A stretch of 64,000 nt of DNA from Blastocladiella emersonii ATCC 22665. Its lineage: Eukaryota > Blastocladiomycota > Blastocladiomycetes > Blastocladiales > Blastocladiaceae. Each line of letters starts with the position of its first letter. The stretch's first letter is position 1. The notes under the pieces were generated by a model. It saw only the letters and a program-made list of their open reading frames with translations. It was not told the DNA's origin and searched no databases. Positions 1 through 11,371 of this stretch are shown piece after piece. The stretch spans positions 930,001 to 994,000 of the forward strand of contig JANHCV010000015.1 in the NCBI GenBank assembly GCA_025594325.1, written 5' to 3'. The position numbers and the translations under genes were made by a program.

Positions 1-219
1 GGGAACGCTGGCAAGCCTTATGCGACGCGCCTGAAACTATCGCGCGATCGCATCACGTGATATCAGAACGCGTCTCGCGCCACTACGCCGAGCCCAGAGT
101 GCGACCTCGCAACACCCCCACGGCACACGCGACGAGTAGGACAGAAGGGATATATTCAAATGGAACACAGCGGGCCAACACGCCGCGTCCGCCGTGCTCG
201 ACCCACGATTGCGCCGGTA

Positions 220-1539
220 CTACTCGGGCTGCTGCGCAAAGTTCTTCTGACTCGGCGACGTGACCATGGCGCTGGACTTGATGGGCGATGCGGACGAGTT
301 GCTCCCGTTCTCGGACTGCCCGCCCTTGCCCGAGACGACCGAGGCGCGGTGGTTCTGGGTGGTCGAGCGGCCGGCCGTCGAGTAGTTGGACTGCCCGCCT
401 TGTTGGGTAGTATCACGCTGCGCTTGGACCCGGATCGAAACGAGGTAGTTGGACGCCAGCAAAGCGTTAATTGACATCCAAACCAGCATGATTGTGAAGT
501 ACACGCTCTTATAATCGCTCCACTCCAAGTACAGCGAGTCCAAGTGGATGTAGCAAACCCATACGCAGAGCAAGACCGTCGAAATAGTGGTTGCGCGGAA
601 CAAGCGGGCAACCTTGGACATGGTGAGGAAGGTCGAGTTCGAGAGCATGATGGCCACGTTCATGATCAAGCAGATCCCGAAGCTGACTATGGTGAGAATG
701 GTGAGCGGCACGACGTCGCGCTCGTCGAGCGCACAGAATCCTTTGGCATTGGTGAATGCCGACATGATGGTGAGGTACCTACACGTTCCGGGAAAAGAGA
801 AAGTAAGTGACTTGGCCCGTGACGGTCTCGAGAGTTCCGAGAGTCGGTGAGCCGGCCCGTAACTGTCTCGAGGGTCCCGTGAGTCAGCGAGCCGGCCCGC
901 CGCGGTCCACTCGACGGAAACGTACTGGATAATGTTGGCCACGTTGATGAGCTGCGTGATGCCGTGAAGCAGGTACCGCCAGCGCATCTTGGCCGTGTGC
1001 GACTCGGCCTTAATGGCCAAGTTGATGAACATTTCGGTCTGGAAGAAGATGTTGGCGCTGAAGATTCCGAAAAGCGAGATCGTGGAGCGCAGCAGGATCC
1101 AGAAGTAGCACGCCGAGGGAGAAGACGACTCGAGGCGGATCGACGAGAGAAGTCGGAGCGCGACCAGGACCGTGACAAGGATGCTGAGCTTGCCGAGCCG
1201 CGACTTGAGATACGTGTGCCGGTTCAGCACCATCCACACAAAGTACGCGCATGTCGCGCCGAGTAGGAACCCGTGGAAGACATCGGTGATGTCTACACAA
1301 ACGCACGCAGGACATGTGTGAGTGTGCATGAGTCGAGATTCACGCGGTGCAGTACGCGGAGTCGAGGTCCGCACGGTTCGGGTGCGGGCGAGTGCGCGCG
1401 AGCCGCGATCCGTGGGGTGCGGAACCGGGCGAGTACTCGCGAGTCGTGATTCGCGCGGTGTGGATCCGAGCGAGTGCGCGCAAGTCGAGATCCGCGCGGT
1501 GTAGATTCGGGCGGGCGCACCTTGCGTGACTCGCGGCAT
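220..1539 (-). CDS. Seven-helix membrane protein, paralogue A
   Basis: Three exons on the minus strand, 1539-1521, 1292-926 and 778-220, join in phase to 314 residues starting MPRVTQ then DITDVFHGF. Seven hydrophobic segments are visible, including HGFLLGATCAYFVWMVLN, LSILVTVLVALRLLSSI, the CYFWILLRSTISLF region, the LINVANIIQYLTIMS region, the VVPLTILTIVSFGICLIMN region, TTISTVLLCVWVCYI and VYFTIMLVWMSINALLASN. A hydrophilic Ser/Gln/Asn-rich tail follows. I do not recognise the family; the layout recalls seven-transmembrane receptors, but no diagnostic receptor motif is seen. Its neighbour at 2144-3249 is a clear paralogue on the same strand (shared NGFCAL-ERDVVPLT, SNYLV and YFWILLRSTISLF-like blocks). 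The start and first intron rest on the match between the two N-termini. Function unknown; a plasma- or endomembrane location is inferred from the helices. Confidence 0.72.
   Translation of the reverse strand: MPRVTQGAPARIYTARISTCAHSLGSTPRESRLASTRPVPHPTDRGSRALARTRTVRTSTPRTAPRESRLMHTHTCPACVCVDITDVFHGFLLGATCAYFVWMVLNRHTYLKSRLGKLSILVTVLVALRLLSSIRLESSSPSACYFWILLRSTISLFGIFSANIFFQTEMFINLAIKAESHTAKMRWRYLLHGITQLINVANIIQYVSVEWTAAGRLADSRDPRDSYGPAHRLSELSRPSRAKSLTFSFPGTCRYLTIMSAFTNAKGFCALDERDVVPLTILTIVSFGICLIMNVAIMLSNSTFLTMSKVARLFRATTISTVLLCVWVCYIHLDSLYLEWSDYKSVYFTIMLVWMSINALLASNYLVSIRVQAQRDTTQQGGQSNYSTAGRSTTQNHRASVVSGKGGQSENGSNSSASPIKSSAMVTSPSQKNFAQQPE
814..905. repeat. 40-bp minisatellite inside intron 2 of paralogue A
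   Basis: Two adjacent 40-bp units (814-853 and 854-893) begin GGCCCGT and end GTGAGCC or GCGAGCC. A third start (GGCCCGCCGCGG) follows at 894. The array lies wholly in the 147-bp intron 779-925. The equivalent intron of paralogue B is only 65 bp and lacks it. Confidence 0.75.
1326..1518. repeat. Degenerate ~40-bp minisatellite inside intron 1 of paralogue A
   Basis: The 228-bp intron (1293-1520) is mostly made of degenerate units carrying GAGTGCGCGCGAG or GAGTACTCGCGAG, then a GATCC/GATTC core, then GCGGTG. About four to five units can be followed on the plus strand. Paralogue B has no intron at this place. Confidence 0.65.
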
Positions 1540-2143
1540 GGTCGATGATGTTGCGGTAGTCTGTTGCGGTAGTCTATTCGAGGTCGTTGCGTAGAGTTTC
1601 GTGTGCCAATGGGCGGGTGATGCTTCGTTTCAGATCGAGGAGCGAACGAGCGGGAGCGGGGGCCAGGTGAAGGTGCCACAAGGTGGTTGCGTGCTGCGTG
1701 CTGCGTGCTGCGTGCTGGGTCTCCCGCCCTCGGACAATTCACCGAGTGCCTTTGTGGTTTCGTTTCATGGAGTACTGCCTGAACTTGGCCGGATCCAGCG
1801 AGGCCGGGGCGTGAACGGCAGTCGGAATGTACCGCGACGCGTCGCCGTCTCCCAGGCTGTCTCCCGCCCGCCACGAGCGGACGCGTCTTGGCGGCCGGCA
1901 TCGAAAAATGTCTCTCAAGCACGTGTCTCTATATTGGCCTCCAAATGTGGCACTTTTGGGTTCCATACTCCTCGATCACAAAACATGTCGGGACAGGGCG
2001 ACTTTACACCGACTCATGCGGCGATCCTGAAGCGCACAAGTTTACGTCCGGCGATCGCACCCAGGAAGCCGATCGAGTAGGAAGGGGGATATATCCAGCG
2101 CGAAGCTCTATCAAAACACACATCGAGTCTCCTCGCGCGGACC
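1540..2143. other. Intergenic region between the two membrane-protein paralogues
   Basis: It holds the promoter side of paralogue A and the 3' flank of paralogue B (both minus strand). A four-copy GCGTGCT 7-mer tract lies at about 1687-1717. No coding potential was recognised. Confidence 0.5.
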
Positions 2144-3249
2144 CTAGGTGCTGGCCGTGCCGCCGCTCGAAGCGGCTCCGTCACCGCCCGTGGCGGGCAC
2201 GGTCGGCGAGGACGTGCTGCCGCTGTTGACGGTGCGCCCGCCCGCGGAAAGCACGCCAGTAGAAGGCCGGCTGATCGTCCCAGCGGCGGTCGCGGCAATT
2301 TTGCCGTTCGTGGCGCTGCGGGCGGCGCGCGTCGGGTCCTTGCCGAGGGTGCCCATGGGGGCGCGGCCGAGGGTCGGGGTCGTGAACTCGCTCGTGGCGG
2401 GCGACCGGCCGCTGGTGCCGCTCATCATGGCCTGCTTGGACTTGACGCGCATCGCAACTAGGTAGTTCGAGGCCAGAAGCGAGTTCGTAGAGGCCCAAAC
2501 TAACATTACGGTGAACAGCAAACTCATCCAGTCTTGCCACTCGTAGTACAGAGACACGAGGTGGATTCCGATAATCCAGGAACACAGAAAAACGGTCGAG
2601 ATGGTTGTGATGCGGAAGAGTCGGGCGACCTGCGACATGGACGTGAACGTGGACTTTGAGAGCACGAGGCGGAGGTTCATGACCAAGCAGATGAAGAAGC
2701 TGGTGATGGTCAGGACCGTTAGCGGCACGACGTCGCGCTCTTGTAGTGCGCAGAACCCGTTAGGTGAGACGCTGGCCGACATGACGGTAAGGTATCTGAA
2801 TGGGACAGCGTCGAAGTGAGTTCAAGGCGAGAAATGTACTGCCGGGTCGAGATGACGTACTGGATCAGGTTCGCCAGGTTGATGGCCTGTGTGACGCCGT
2901 GAAGGGCATACCGCGCCCGCTTCTTGGCGCGCGGCGAGTCGAATTTGAGTCCGAGATTCAAAAAGAGCTCGGTTTGGTAGAAGATGTTGAGGGCGAAGAT
3001 GACGAATAGCGAGATGGTCGAGCGGAGCAGGATCCAGACGTAGCAGGAGGGCTGCGAGTAGCTTTCCAGACGGATCGACGTGAGGAGCCGAAGGAAGAGG
3101 AACAGGACGACGAGGACCGAGACGCGGGCGAGGCGCGAGCTGGCGTAGGTGTGCCGATTCAAGACCAGCCAACCGGCATACATGGTGCAGGCGCCGAGCA
3201 GGAACCCGTGCACGATATCGGTGATTTCGCTCACGTTTGTGCGCGGCAT
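2144..3249 (-). CDS. Seven-helix membrane protein, paralogue B
   Basis: Two exons, 3249-2861 and 2795-2144, give 346 residues. The intron 2796-2860 (65 bp, GTACGTCATC to CATTCAG) falls at the same codon (Gln of LIQ/YLTVM) as intron 2 of paralogue A. The protein starts MPRTNVSEITDIVHGF and has the same seven hydrophobic stretches. The C-terminal tail is longer, hydrophilic and Thr/Ser/Ala/Gly-rich (about residues 235-346). An in-frame ATG ten codons upstream (3279) exists, but the paralogue match favours 3249. Family not recognised; seven-transmembrane topology is inferred from hydropathy. It is divergent to SIN1 with a 297-bp spacer. Confidence 0.75.
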
Positions 3250-3546
3250 GGTGTCGCGGGGTCTCAAGTTACGTTGCAAGGAGTGCGTGCGGCTTCTTCA
3301 TGCGTTCCATCAGGGGGGAGCAAGGGTCAAATCTCGATGACGCGTCGGATCGCGGGTGCAAGTCGGGGCGGCGGCCACACGCACGGCGGCGTGGGGGACG
3401 CTGGACGCGCCGCGCCGCTCACGCGACCGCGGTGGCTGTCGAGCGCCACACCGCCGCCGCCTACCTTGGCGCGATCCCTCCTCGCACTCCCTGCCGCCCA
3501 ACCAACCACTTCCGCCCATGTATCACTAGCCGCAACTTGCCGCAAC

Positions 3547-6500
3547 ATGTCGCTGCTGCTCGACCGCCGCTTCATTATTGAGCGCCTGCGGCTCGCGGTG
3601 CTGTCGCTTGAGGACTCGCCGTGCGAGAACGTGATCTCGCTGCGCGTGCGCCGCCCGGCCTCGCCCACGGCGGGCATCCCGGCCTTTGTCGCGTACCCGC
3701 ACGATAAGATTGCCGCCAGTGGCGCCGACGGCTCGCTGTCGCTGACGCTGCAGGGCATCATCCGCCGCGGGTCCGACCACGCCTCGCGCTGGGACGACCT
3801 GATCCACGACGACACCTACGCCGTCTTCCACGACAACTCGCCGCCCGCCGCCATGCTCGCCATGATCCCGCACCACTACCAGGCCCTGCGCCACGCAGAG
3901 GACCTCATGGCTGCCCCCGGCTTCGCCGCCTCGCCCGACCGCAGCGACCTCAGCGGCACCTCGGTGGCGTCGAGCGTCGCTTCAACGGCCGCCCGCGCGT
4001 CCAGCCCGGAGCTCCACCACCCCTCGGACGTCCCGGCTCGCCGCGACAGCGTGTCGGCGGTGCCGTTCCAGCCGCCCGTCCGCCGCACCAGTCTCTACAC
4101 CCCCGGCGTTCCCAGTCTGGGCCGCACCGCCCGCAACTCGCAGCACGCGTACCCCGTCCCGCCGATCCCCGACGAGGAGGACGCGGATGAACCCGCTGCA
4201 GCGGAAGCACCACCCATGGGCTCGCTCGCGACGCACGCGGGCCACCTCCCCGGCGGCGCACCCGCACCTCCGCTGCCGTCCGATGCCAAGCGCTCGTCGA
4301 CGGGCAGCACGTCCGCCGCGCATACCCACACGCCGCGGAATCTCGTGCTGTCGACCAGCGCGGGCGAGGACCTCGAGATCGAGGCCGAGCTGTTTGGCGA
4401 CGAGACCGACTCCAACTCGATGCTCAGCCCGATCTCGGAGCGCGGCACCCAAGGCAGCTCGCGCCGCGCGAGCGCCGAGTCGGTCGTGACCCAGCTGCGC
4501 GTGCGAGCCGAGGCAGCCGGTGCCGCGGGAAGTGAGCCTACGGGCACAATCATTCAGCCACCACCTCGGTACTTGCCTCTCCTGCGAATCCTAAGCGACG
4601 CAAACCTGACGAATATCCGTGTAGTCGCGCGTCCGCGGGCTCCATCAACCAACAGCGGCCTCCCACACCATTGGCGCCGCAGGGTGCGGCGACAACCAAG
4701 GGTCCGCGCAAGTCGCTGACGGGGCTCATGCCGGTCTCGACACTGCCCGCGATCCCGTCCGTTGAGAGCGCGCCCTCGGGCAGCTCCTCCCCGCCAGCTA
4801 CGACCCGCATCGCGGGCCAGGTGTTTGACGCCACCGCCACGTCTACCACTGCCACTCCGACTCCGCCCGCCGCCGATGAAGCCGAGGACCCGACTGACGA
4901 TGTGGTCCTCTCCGAGAGCCTCAGCATGACGAGGTCGACGATCGAGCCCAAAGTCGAACCGCCCGCCCGACCGCAAGCACCCCCGTCGCCGCTGTTTGTG
5001 CGCAAGGCGGTGCCGCCAAGGCCAACGGGTCGTAGCGCGCCGTCGGGGCTCTCGATGCTGCTCGGCAGCAAGTCGGCGCAGCAGAACCCGTTTGCGGCGA
5101 GTTACAGCCGCTACGTATGGGATCTGCCCCGCTGCTAGCCGTACTCCAGGATACTGACCTTGCACGCGCACGTAGGCCGGCAAGCACGCCAAGGACGTGG
5201 TCAAGCTGCACATCCACGTGCCGTACGCCGAGACGGAGCTCGACATCTCGGTGGGCAAAGGCACGACGGTCGAGCAGGTGATCGGGTACACGCTGTTTGA
5301 GTACGTGGAGCAGGGTCTGGCACCCGTCATTGACCCGCCACGGCAAGAGCTCGGGCACTGGGCCATGCGCATCGTGGAAGACGACGGCACCATCGACGAG
5401 GACTTTCCGGCACTTGACCGCAACCGGCCCATCGATCGGTTCCAGTTCGACGCGTTTGCCCTGTGCGAGACGGCCAAGCTGCCGCCACCACCCTCGCCGT
5501 CCGATCCCGCAGCGTCCGCAGGGTCGGGGTCGGCGGCCACGTCGAATGGGATGGGCACGCTGCGCAGCACACGTGGGAGCACGGCGGGGACGGGCGACGA
5601 GAGCCGGCCCGGGTACAACGGGCTGCCCGGCGACCCGAACGCGCTGGGTCCGCTGCCCGCGCCGATCGCCGCCACTATGGGACGGAATGGAACCGCAGCA
5701 GCAGGACCAGGGCCTCGCGGTGACGCGGATAGCGGCATGGGCGACTCGCAGCAGCAGCAGCAGCAACAACAGAAGCTGTTCATCCGCGTGCACCTGTACT
5801 CGACGATCGAGGTGCGACACACGACGACGCTCAACGTGGCACCGACGACGCCGCTGGGCCACATTCTCGACGCGGTGTGCCGCAAGCGCAACGTGAGCCC
5901 GCGCGACTACGTGCTCAAGCTGCACGACATGCGCACGGTGGTGCCGGACCTGACCAAGCCGTTCTCGTCGCTCGGGCCCGTGTCGGAGCTGTTCCTCATG
6001 AAGAAGAGCATCGGGGCGAGCGCGGGCGACATGTTCCTGCGGCCGCCGGGCGAGGAGGAGTCGGCGACGCCGGCGGAGCGCGGTGCGGCGGGTGTGGGGC
6101 AGTTCTTTGGGCGCACGGGCCTGTCGGCGGTGTCGGCGTACAAGAAGTTCACGGTGGTGCGCAAGATGCCGCTGTTCCTCGGGCGGCAGGAGCGCGTGCT
6201 GGCCATCGACGGCGAGTACCTGCACATCCTGCCGACGGACAACAAGCAGTTCTTTGACAGCGTCAAGACCAGCTCGTACCACGTGTCGTCGGTCATCTCG
6301 TGCAAGCAGAGCAAGAAGGTGGCGGCGGTCTTCCGGCTCGAGGTGCTGCGCAACCCGCACGGCGAGCGCGCGGTGCCGAGCCTGTCGGCGGTCGAGGCGT
6401 TCACGGGCAGCCGCGAGGGCAAGACGTACGACTTTGAGGCGGGCAGCGCGGCCGAGGCGACCGAGATCTGCACCGCGATCCAGACGCTGATCCAGTCGGT

Positions 6501-6564
6501 GCGGCGCGCGGCGACCATGGCGGCGGCCGCGGCGGGCGCGCCGACGAGCCTGGCGGGGCTATAG
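3547..6564 (+). CDS. SIN1: SIN1/Avo1, TORC2 subunit
   Basis: Three exons (3547-4568, 4625-5114, 5176-6564) join in phase to 966 residues. SIN1/Avo1 is a core subunit of TOR complex 2 that presents AGC-kinase substrates (Akt/Ypk/Gad8 type) at membranes. The N-terminus MSLLLDRRFIIERLRLAVLS is the family's conserved start. After a Ser/Pro-rich linker, exon 3 opens the CRIM domain (about residues 505-600, KLHIHVPYAETELDISVGKG). A short polyGln at about 694 precedes a ubiquitin-like Ras-binding fold (about 703-780, KLFIRVHLYSTIEVRHTTTL). A C-terminal PH domain follows (about 829-948, FTVVRKMPLFLGRQERVLAI). Domain order and length match the family. Introns are 56 and 61 bp. Confidence 0.93.
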
Positions 6565-6926
6565 GAGCGAGCCGTGTGCGTGCGTGCGTGATGGCCGCAG
6601 TGATGGTGAGATACAGGACGTCCATTTTTGGTCACTCTGTGGAGCGCGAGGTCGGTTGGATGGGAGTGGCAGGCGGCGCGGGCCGGGTAACGTGGGGTCA
6701 AGTGGGCGACGTTTTCTTCGCCGCGCCCGCCGCTCGCCCGCCCGAACCGCCGCGCTTTGCGACGCGTGTCTGCCCTGGAACGCGCCGCGCATCTGCACCA
6801 TACCCGCCGCCGACCCCGCCCCGTCGCTGCTCGCTGCCCGCAACTGCCCGCACTCGCTCCGCGACCCCCGCCTGCGCCACGATCGCCGCTCCCCGCCGAC
6901 CGCCACCACCACGACCCGCCACCACC
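6565..6926. other. SIN1-NOT4 intergenic region
   Basis: Tandem plus-strand neighbours. The sequence after about 6720 is C-rich on the plus strand, as expected for the leader and promoter of NOT4, and a GTGC/GTGCGTG run follows the SIN1 stop. No gene seen. Confidence 0.4.
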
Positions 6927-9900
6927 ATGGAAGACGACGATTTCCTCTGCCCGCTCTGCTGCGAGGAGATTGAGGCCCACGACAAGAACTTTTTCCCGTG
7001 CCCGTGCGGCTACCAGGTGCGCGCCGCCCGCTGCCCGCGACGACCCGTGTCCAGACCGCCGCTAACACCAGTGTCCGACTACCTGCCGACCTCCTCCCGC
7101 TCAACCAGATCTGCCGCTTCTGCCTCAACCACATCCGCGAGAACCTCAACGGCCTGTGCGCCGCGTGCCGCCGCCCCTTCGACGATGACTCGTACCAGTT
7201 CCGCCCCACGCCGTCCGACGAGATCGCGCGCATCAACGCCGAGCGCAAGCGCCGCAAGCAGCGCCAAAAGTCGTCCATGTACGAGGCCGACCGCTCGCAC
7301 CTGCGCGACGTCAAGGTCACGCTCAAGACCCTCATCTACGTGACGGGCCTGCCGCCCAAGTACGCCGTCGAGGAGACCCTCGTCACCGAGCCCTACTTTG
7401 GCCAGTTCGGCCGCATCGTCAAGCTGTCCGTCTCGCGCCGCCCGCCCGCCACCACCGGCGGCCGCACCGGCGAGAACCAGATCGCCATCCACGTCACCTA
7501 CGCCAACGCCCAGGACGCCCTGCGCGCTATCGCGTTCGTCGACGGCGCCACCATCGAGAACCGCACCCTCCACGCCACCTACGGCCAGACAAAGTATTGC
7601 GCCGTCTGGATCCAGGGCCGACCCTGCACCAACGCCCAGTGCACCTTCCTCCACGAGGTCGTAGACGCCGATGCCGCCGCGCCGCCGCCGATTCCGTACG
7701 TCTCTCTTACTCTTATACCCGTCCGCAGTCCGTGAGCACGACGCTAACCATACTGTACCGCGCAACGCTAGTCCACGACCCGCCGGCCCGCCGCGCATCT
7801 TTGGACCCAAGGGCAGGCGACCCGCCCAGGCGAGCGCGCCCGCCGCACCCGAACGGTCGGGATCCGCGTCTTCGATCTTGTCTGGTCCGGCTGCTGCGTC
7901 GCGACTCGCTGGCTTCCCGCCTGTATCGGCAGCCTCGGCGCCGTCGTTTGCCGCTGCCGCGTCCTCGGCCGGCACCTCGGCCGCCAGCTCGTACACGGTC
8001 ACCACCACCCACGACTCGGGTCCCGCGCTTCCTGCCGCCGCGTCCTGGGCGTCCAAGAAGCCCGACTCGCGCCCAACGACCCCGCAGACCGCGGTCGCTG
8101 CCTCGACCACCCCCGACGACCGCACCCTCTCACCCTTCCAGGACCCGACCCCCGCTGCTGCCGCTGCGGCCATCGCCGCCGCCAAGGCCGAGAAGGCGCG
8201 CCAGAACGCCCGCAAGCAGGCCCTGCAGCAGCAGCAGGCCGCCAAGCGCCAGGCCCGCGAGGAGGCGCGCGCCGCCGCCGAAGCGCATGCTGCACAGGCC
8301 GCCGCTGCCGCCGCCCAAATGAAGCAGGAGCTCAACCGCAAGAAGTCGCAGGCCCTCCTCAAGCAGCAGCAGCGCCAGCAGGCCCGTCTCCAGCAGCAGG
8401 AGAGCCAGAAGGCCCTCGACGAGCAGCGCGCCGACAGCAGCGATGCCGCTGAGGCCGACACCAACGACGCCCGCTCGGCCGCTTCCGCCAGCGAGGCTGG
8501 GTCGTCCAAGGCCGCTGCCGCCGCCCGCGCAGCTGCCGCCGAGGAGGAGGTCGAGTCCAAGCACTCCGAGGTGGCCAGCGATGCGCTCACGGCCGACGAC
8601 CAGTCCTCGTGGACCGCCGGCCAGGGCACCCTCGAGGGCGACGACGTCAGCTCCGCCGCAGCTGCCGACTCGTACGAGGAGGAGACCAGTGCCGCCGTGG
8701 AGCCCGAGCAGCCCGCGCGTACGCCGTCGCCCGAGCCGCCGCTCGACCTCGGCGCCGTGGTCCTCGCCGCCCTCTCGGCCGCGTCGATCCCGATCCTCGA
8801 TCCGCAGGCACTGCGCACCAACGCCGACCACTCGCTTGCCCAGCTCCAGGCCCTGTCGCTCGCCCTGCTCGCCTCGCAGCCGCAGCTGCCCGAGTGGATG
8901 CTCGCGTCCACGCGCGTCATTCTCAAGGCCATGGAGCGCCCGCTCTCCTCGGGCGTCTACACGGGCACCTTCCGCCCCTTCGACACGGGCGATCTCATGT
9001 CCGACATCCTCGACGAGAAGACGCTCACGCTCTCGTCGTCGTCGGCCTCGGCCAGCGGTCCGCATGGCCCAGTGCCCCCGCACCTGCACCCGCTCCACGC
9101 GCACGGCGGCCGGTCGCACCTCCCGCAGCACCTCGCTGCGTCTATGGGCCCGCAGCGCCACGGCCTGTCGCCGCACCCTATGGGCCTCGGCGCCCCGCAC
9201 GGCGCCAACCTCCCGCCGCACCTCCAGCAGCAGCAGCAGCAGTACTCGGGTAACGTCGGTATCGGCGGCCTCCCGCTCCAGCAGCAGCCCGACGCGGTCT
9301 CGGGTGCCAACGCCCACACCATGTCGCTCCTCCGTCAGCTGACCCCGTCCCGGTCGCAGCAACAGCTGCTCGACGTCGAGGAGCGGATCCGCCAGTTCGG
9401 CACCGCCGCCAAGCGCGGCCAGCTCCCCGGCTCGGCGTCCATGTCCCGCACCTCGTCCTCGACGGGCCTGTCGGTGCCGTCGTCCATGGGTGCCGGCATG
9501 GCTCCGCCCGGCCTCCCGTTCGCCGACCCCGCGGCGCTGTCGATGCGCATGGACGCGGCCAGCCCGCGCGACGTGCCGCCCGGCCACCTGCAGCAGTTCC
9601 ACGACACGCTCAATGCGCGCGCTCAGCAGCTTCAGCTCAACAAGCCGCCCGGGATCGGTCTTGGCGCCGGGCCCGCCGGGCCTCCGGCCGCAGGCCCGCC
9701 GCCCGGGTTCGGGCTCCCGCTTAAGACGCCGCTCCAATCGTCGTCGGCAAGTAGTACGCTTCTCGCTTCCGCTGTTTGACTGGCCGGGACTCGTTTGTCG
9801 TGGACTCTTGATCTGCGCGCGCTCTCTCAGTGGACCCAAGTGGATCGAGTGACTAACCTCCCCTTTCCGCGTCCGTCTCGAATAGGATCCGCGCCTGCAG

Positions 9901-11297
9901 CCCCGCCTGGCATTGCGCCCGGGTTTGCCCCAGTCGCCGCTGTCGCTTCTCCGGTCTACGAGGGCCGGGCTCCTTCCCCACGGGCCCCTGGCGCCGGCGC
10001 TCCTCCCGCAGCAGCAGCAGTTTCAGCCGCTCCAGGTGCGGCGCGGCCCGACCCCGGGCTCGCTGCGCGAGGCGCTGCCGCTGCGCACCCATCTGCCGAT
10101 GTGATGGGTGGCGGTATCGGTGCGGGTGGTGTTGTGGGTGGTGGGATGGATGGTGGTGCGGTGGGAGCAGCAGGAGCAGTGGGTATGGCAGCAGAGGAAG
10201 AAGGTGCCGAGAAGCAGCAGCAGCAGCAGCAGCAGAGTGTGTCGGACCGCGCATCCGGTACCGCGTCGCCGTCGGGATCCGGCATCGTCACGCCGCCGGT
10301 CCAGGGCGGCCGGCGCGTGCTTGTGATCCGGTCCCAGTCGTCCAAGGAAAAGTCGCTCGCCGAGCAGGCGGCCGAGGCCAAGGCCGAGACCGAGGTCGCC
10401 GAGCCCGCGCCGACCGGTTCGCCCAAGGTTGGCCGTGGCCAGGCGGCCAAGGCCAAGACCAAGGCGCCCGTGCAGCGCGGCGTCGTCAAGTCCGAGTCAT
10501 CACCGTCCCCGTCGCCTTCTCCGTCGCCCGTCCCGGCCGCCATGATCGCCAAGAAGCAGCCCGAGGTCAAGCCCGAGCCCGTGCCCGCCGAGGCCGCCCG
10601 CGCCCCCGCCGCCGACGCGCTCGCTGTGCCCGCGGGGCCGTCCCAGCCGGAGCTCCCCGAGGAGCAGGTGCTCGTGCTCCGTGGCACCGAGGTCCCGATC
10701 ACGCTGCTCGACGAGGCCGTTACCGTGGTCCCGGCGACTCAGGCGACCAAGCACCCGCCCGCGACTCCGACGGTCGTCCTGTCCAAGGCGTCGATCGAGG
10801 TCGGCCGGTCCGCGACGGCCGCGCTCCCCGTTGCCCTCGGCGCCGTTCTGCAGTCGACGGGCAAGCTCCTGGCCGACCTCGGCATGGGCGGCGAGCTGCT
10901 CATCAAGGACATTGACCAGTGGCACCGCGACATGGCCGCGGCCGAGGGCGCCGGTGCGACTGCCGCGCGCGCCACGCTCGACGAGCTCGCCGACAAGGTG
11001 GCGTCGTTCTTCGACCGCGGGACCGCGATCCTCTTTGGCGTGCCCGCCGCGACCCGCCCCGCGCCCGCCAAGCCGCCCGCGCCCGCCCCTGCGCCGCGCC
11101 GCACGGGGCCCAGCAAGCACGCGCGCGCGCTCGCGGCCGTGATCGAGGCGCTTGGCGGCACGTCCGAGGACTACGCGACCGAGGACGACATCGTCAAGCT
11201 CGAGGAGGAGCTGCTCGTGGCCAAGAACGAGGCGCGCATCGGCGACCTCCGGTTCAAGGCGGCGCTCAAGAAGAGCCGCAAGGCTGGCCTCGCGTAG
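6927..11297 (+). CDS. NOT4: CCR4-NOT complex E3 ubiquitin ligase NOT4 (extended)
   Basis: Four exons (6927-7016, 7109-7695, 7772-9753, 9886-11297) give 1,356 residues, over twice the size of yeast Not4. The C4C4 RING spans residues about 8-60, split by intron 1 exactly after CGYQ and resuming ICRFCLNHIRENLNGLC. An RRM follows (about 104-185, LIYVTGLPPKYAVEETLV), then a CCCH finger (about 193-212, C-x8-C-x4-C-x3-H). This RING-RRM-CCCH order is diagnostic of NOT4, which ubiquitinates ribosome-associated and other targets in co-translational quality control. The rest is an Ala/Gln/Lys-rich coiled coil (about 360-440), long Pro/Gly/Gln-rich stretches and a charged C-terminal domain. The exon 3 donor could be 9751 or 9754; both keep frame. 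That exon 4 belongs to this gene rests on phase and splice sites only. Confidence 0.87.
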
Positions 11298-11371
11298 TTT
11301 TGTTGGGTGGAGGGCGAGCGATACACATGCTGCCAGAGTTCTATGATTCTATATTGCGCTCCATCTCGCAC

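Noticed and set aside
4554-6980. Long minus-strand ORFs over SIN1 (445, 479 and 357 codons)
   Set aside because: Shadows of SIN1 exons 2 and 3 caused by codon bias; no domain and no splice logic.
7079-9839. Minus-strand ORFs of 617 and 569 codons over NOT4
   Set aside because: Antisense of Ala/Gln-rich coding sequence. Compositionally biased and without recognisable motifs.
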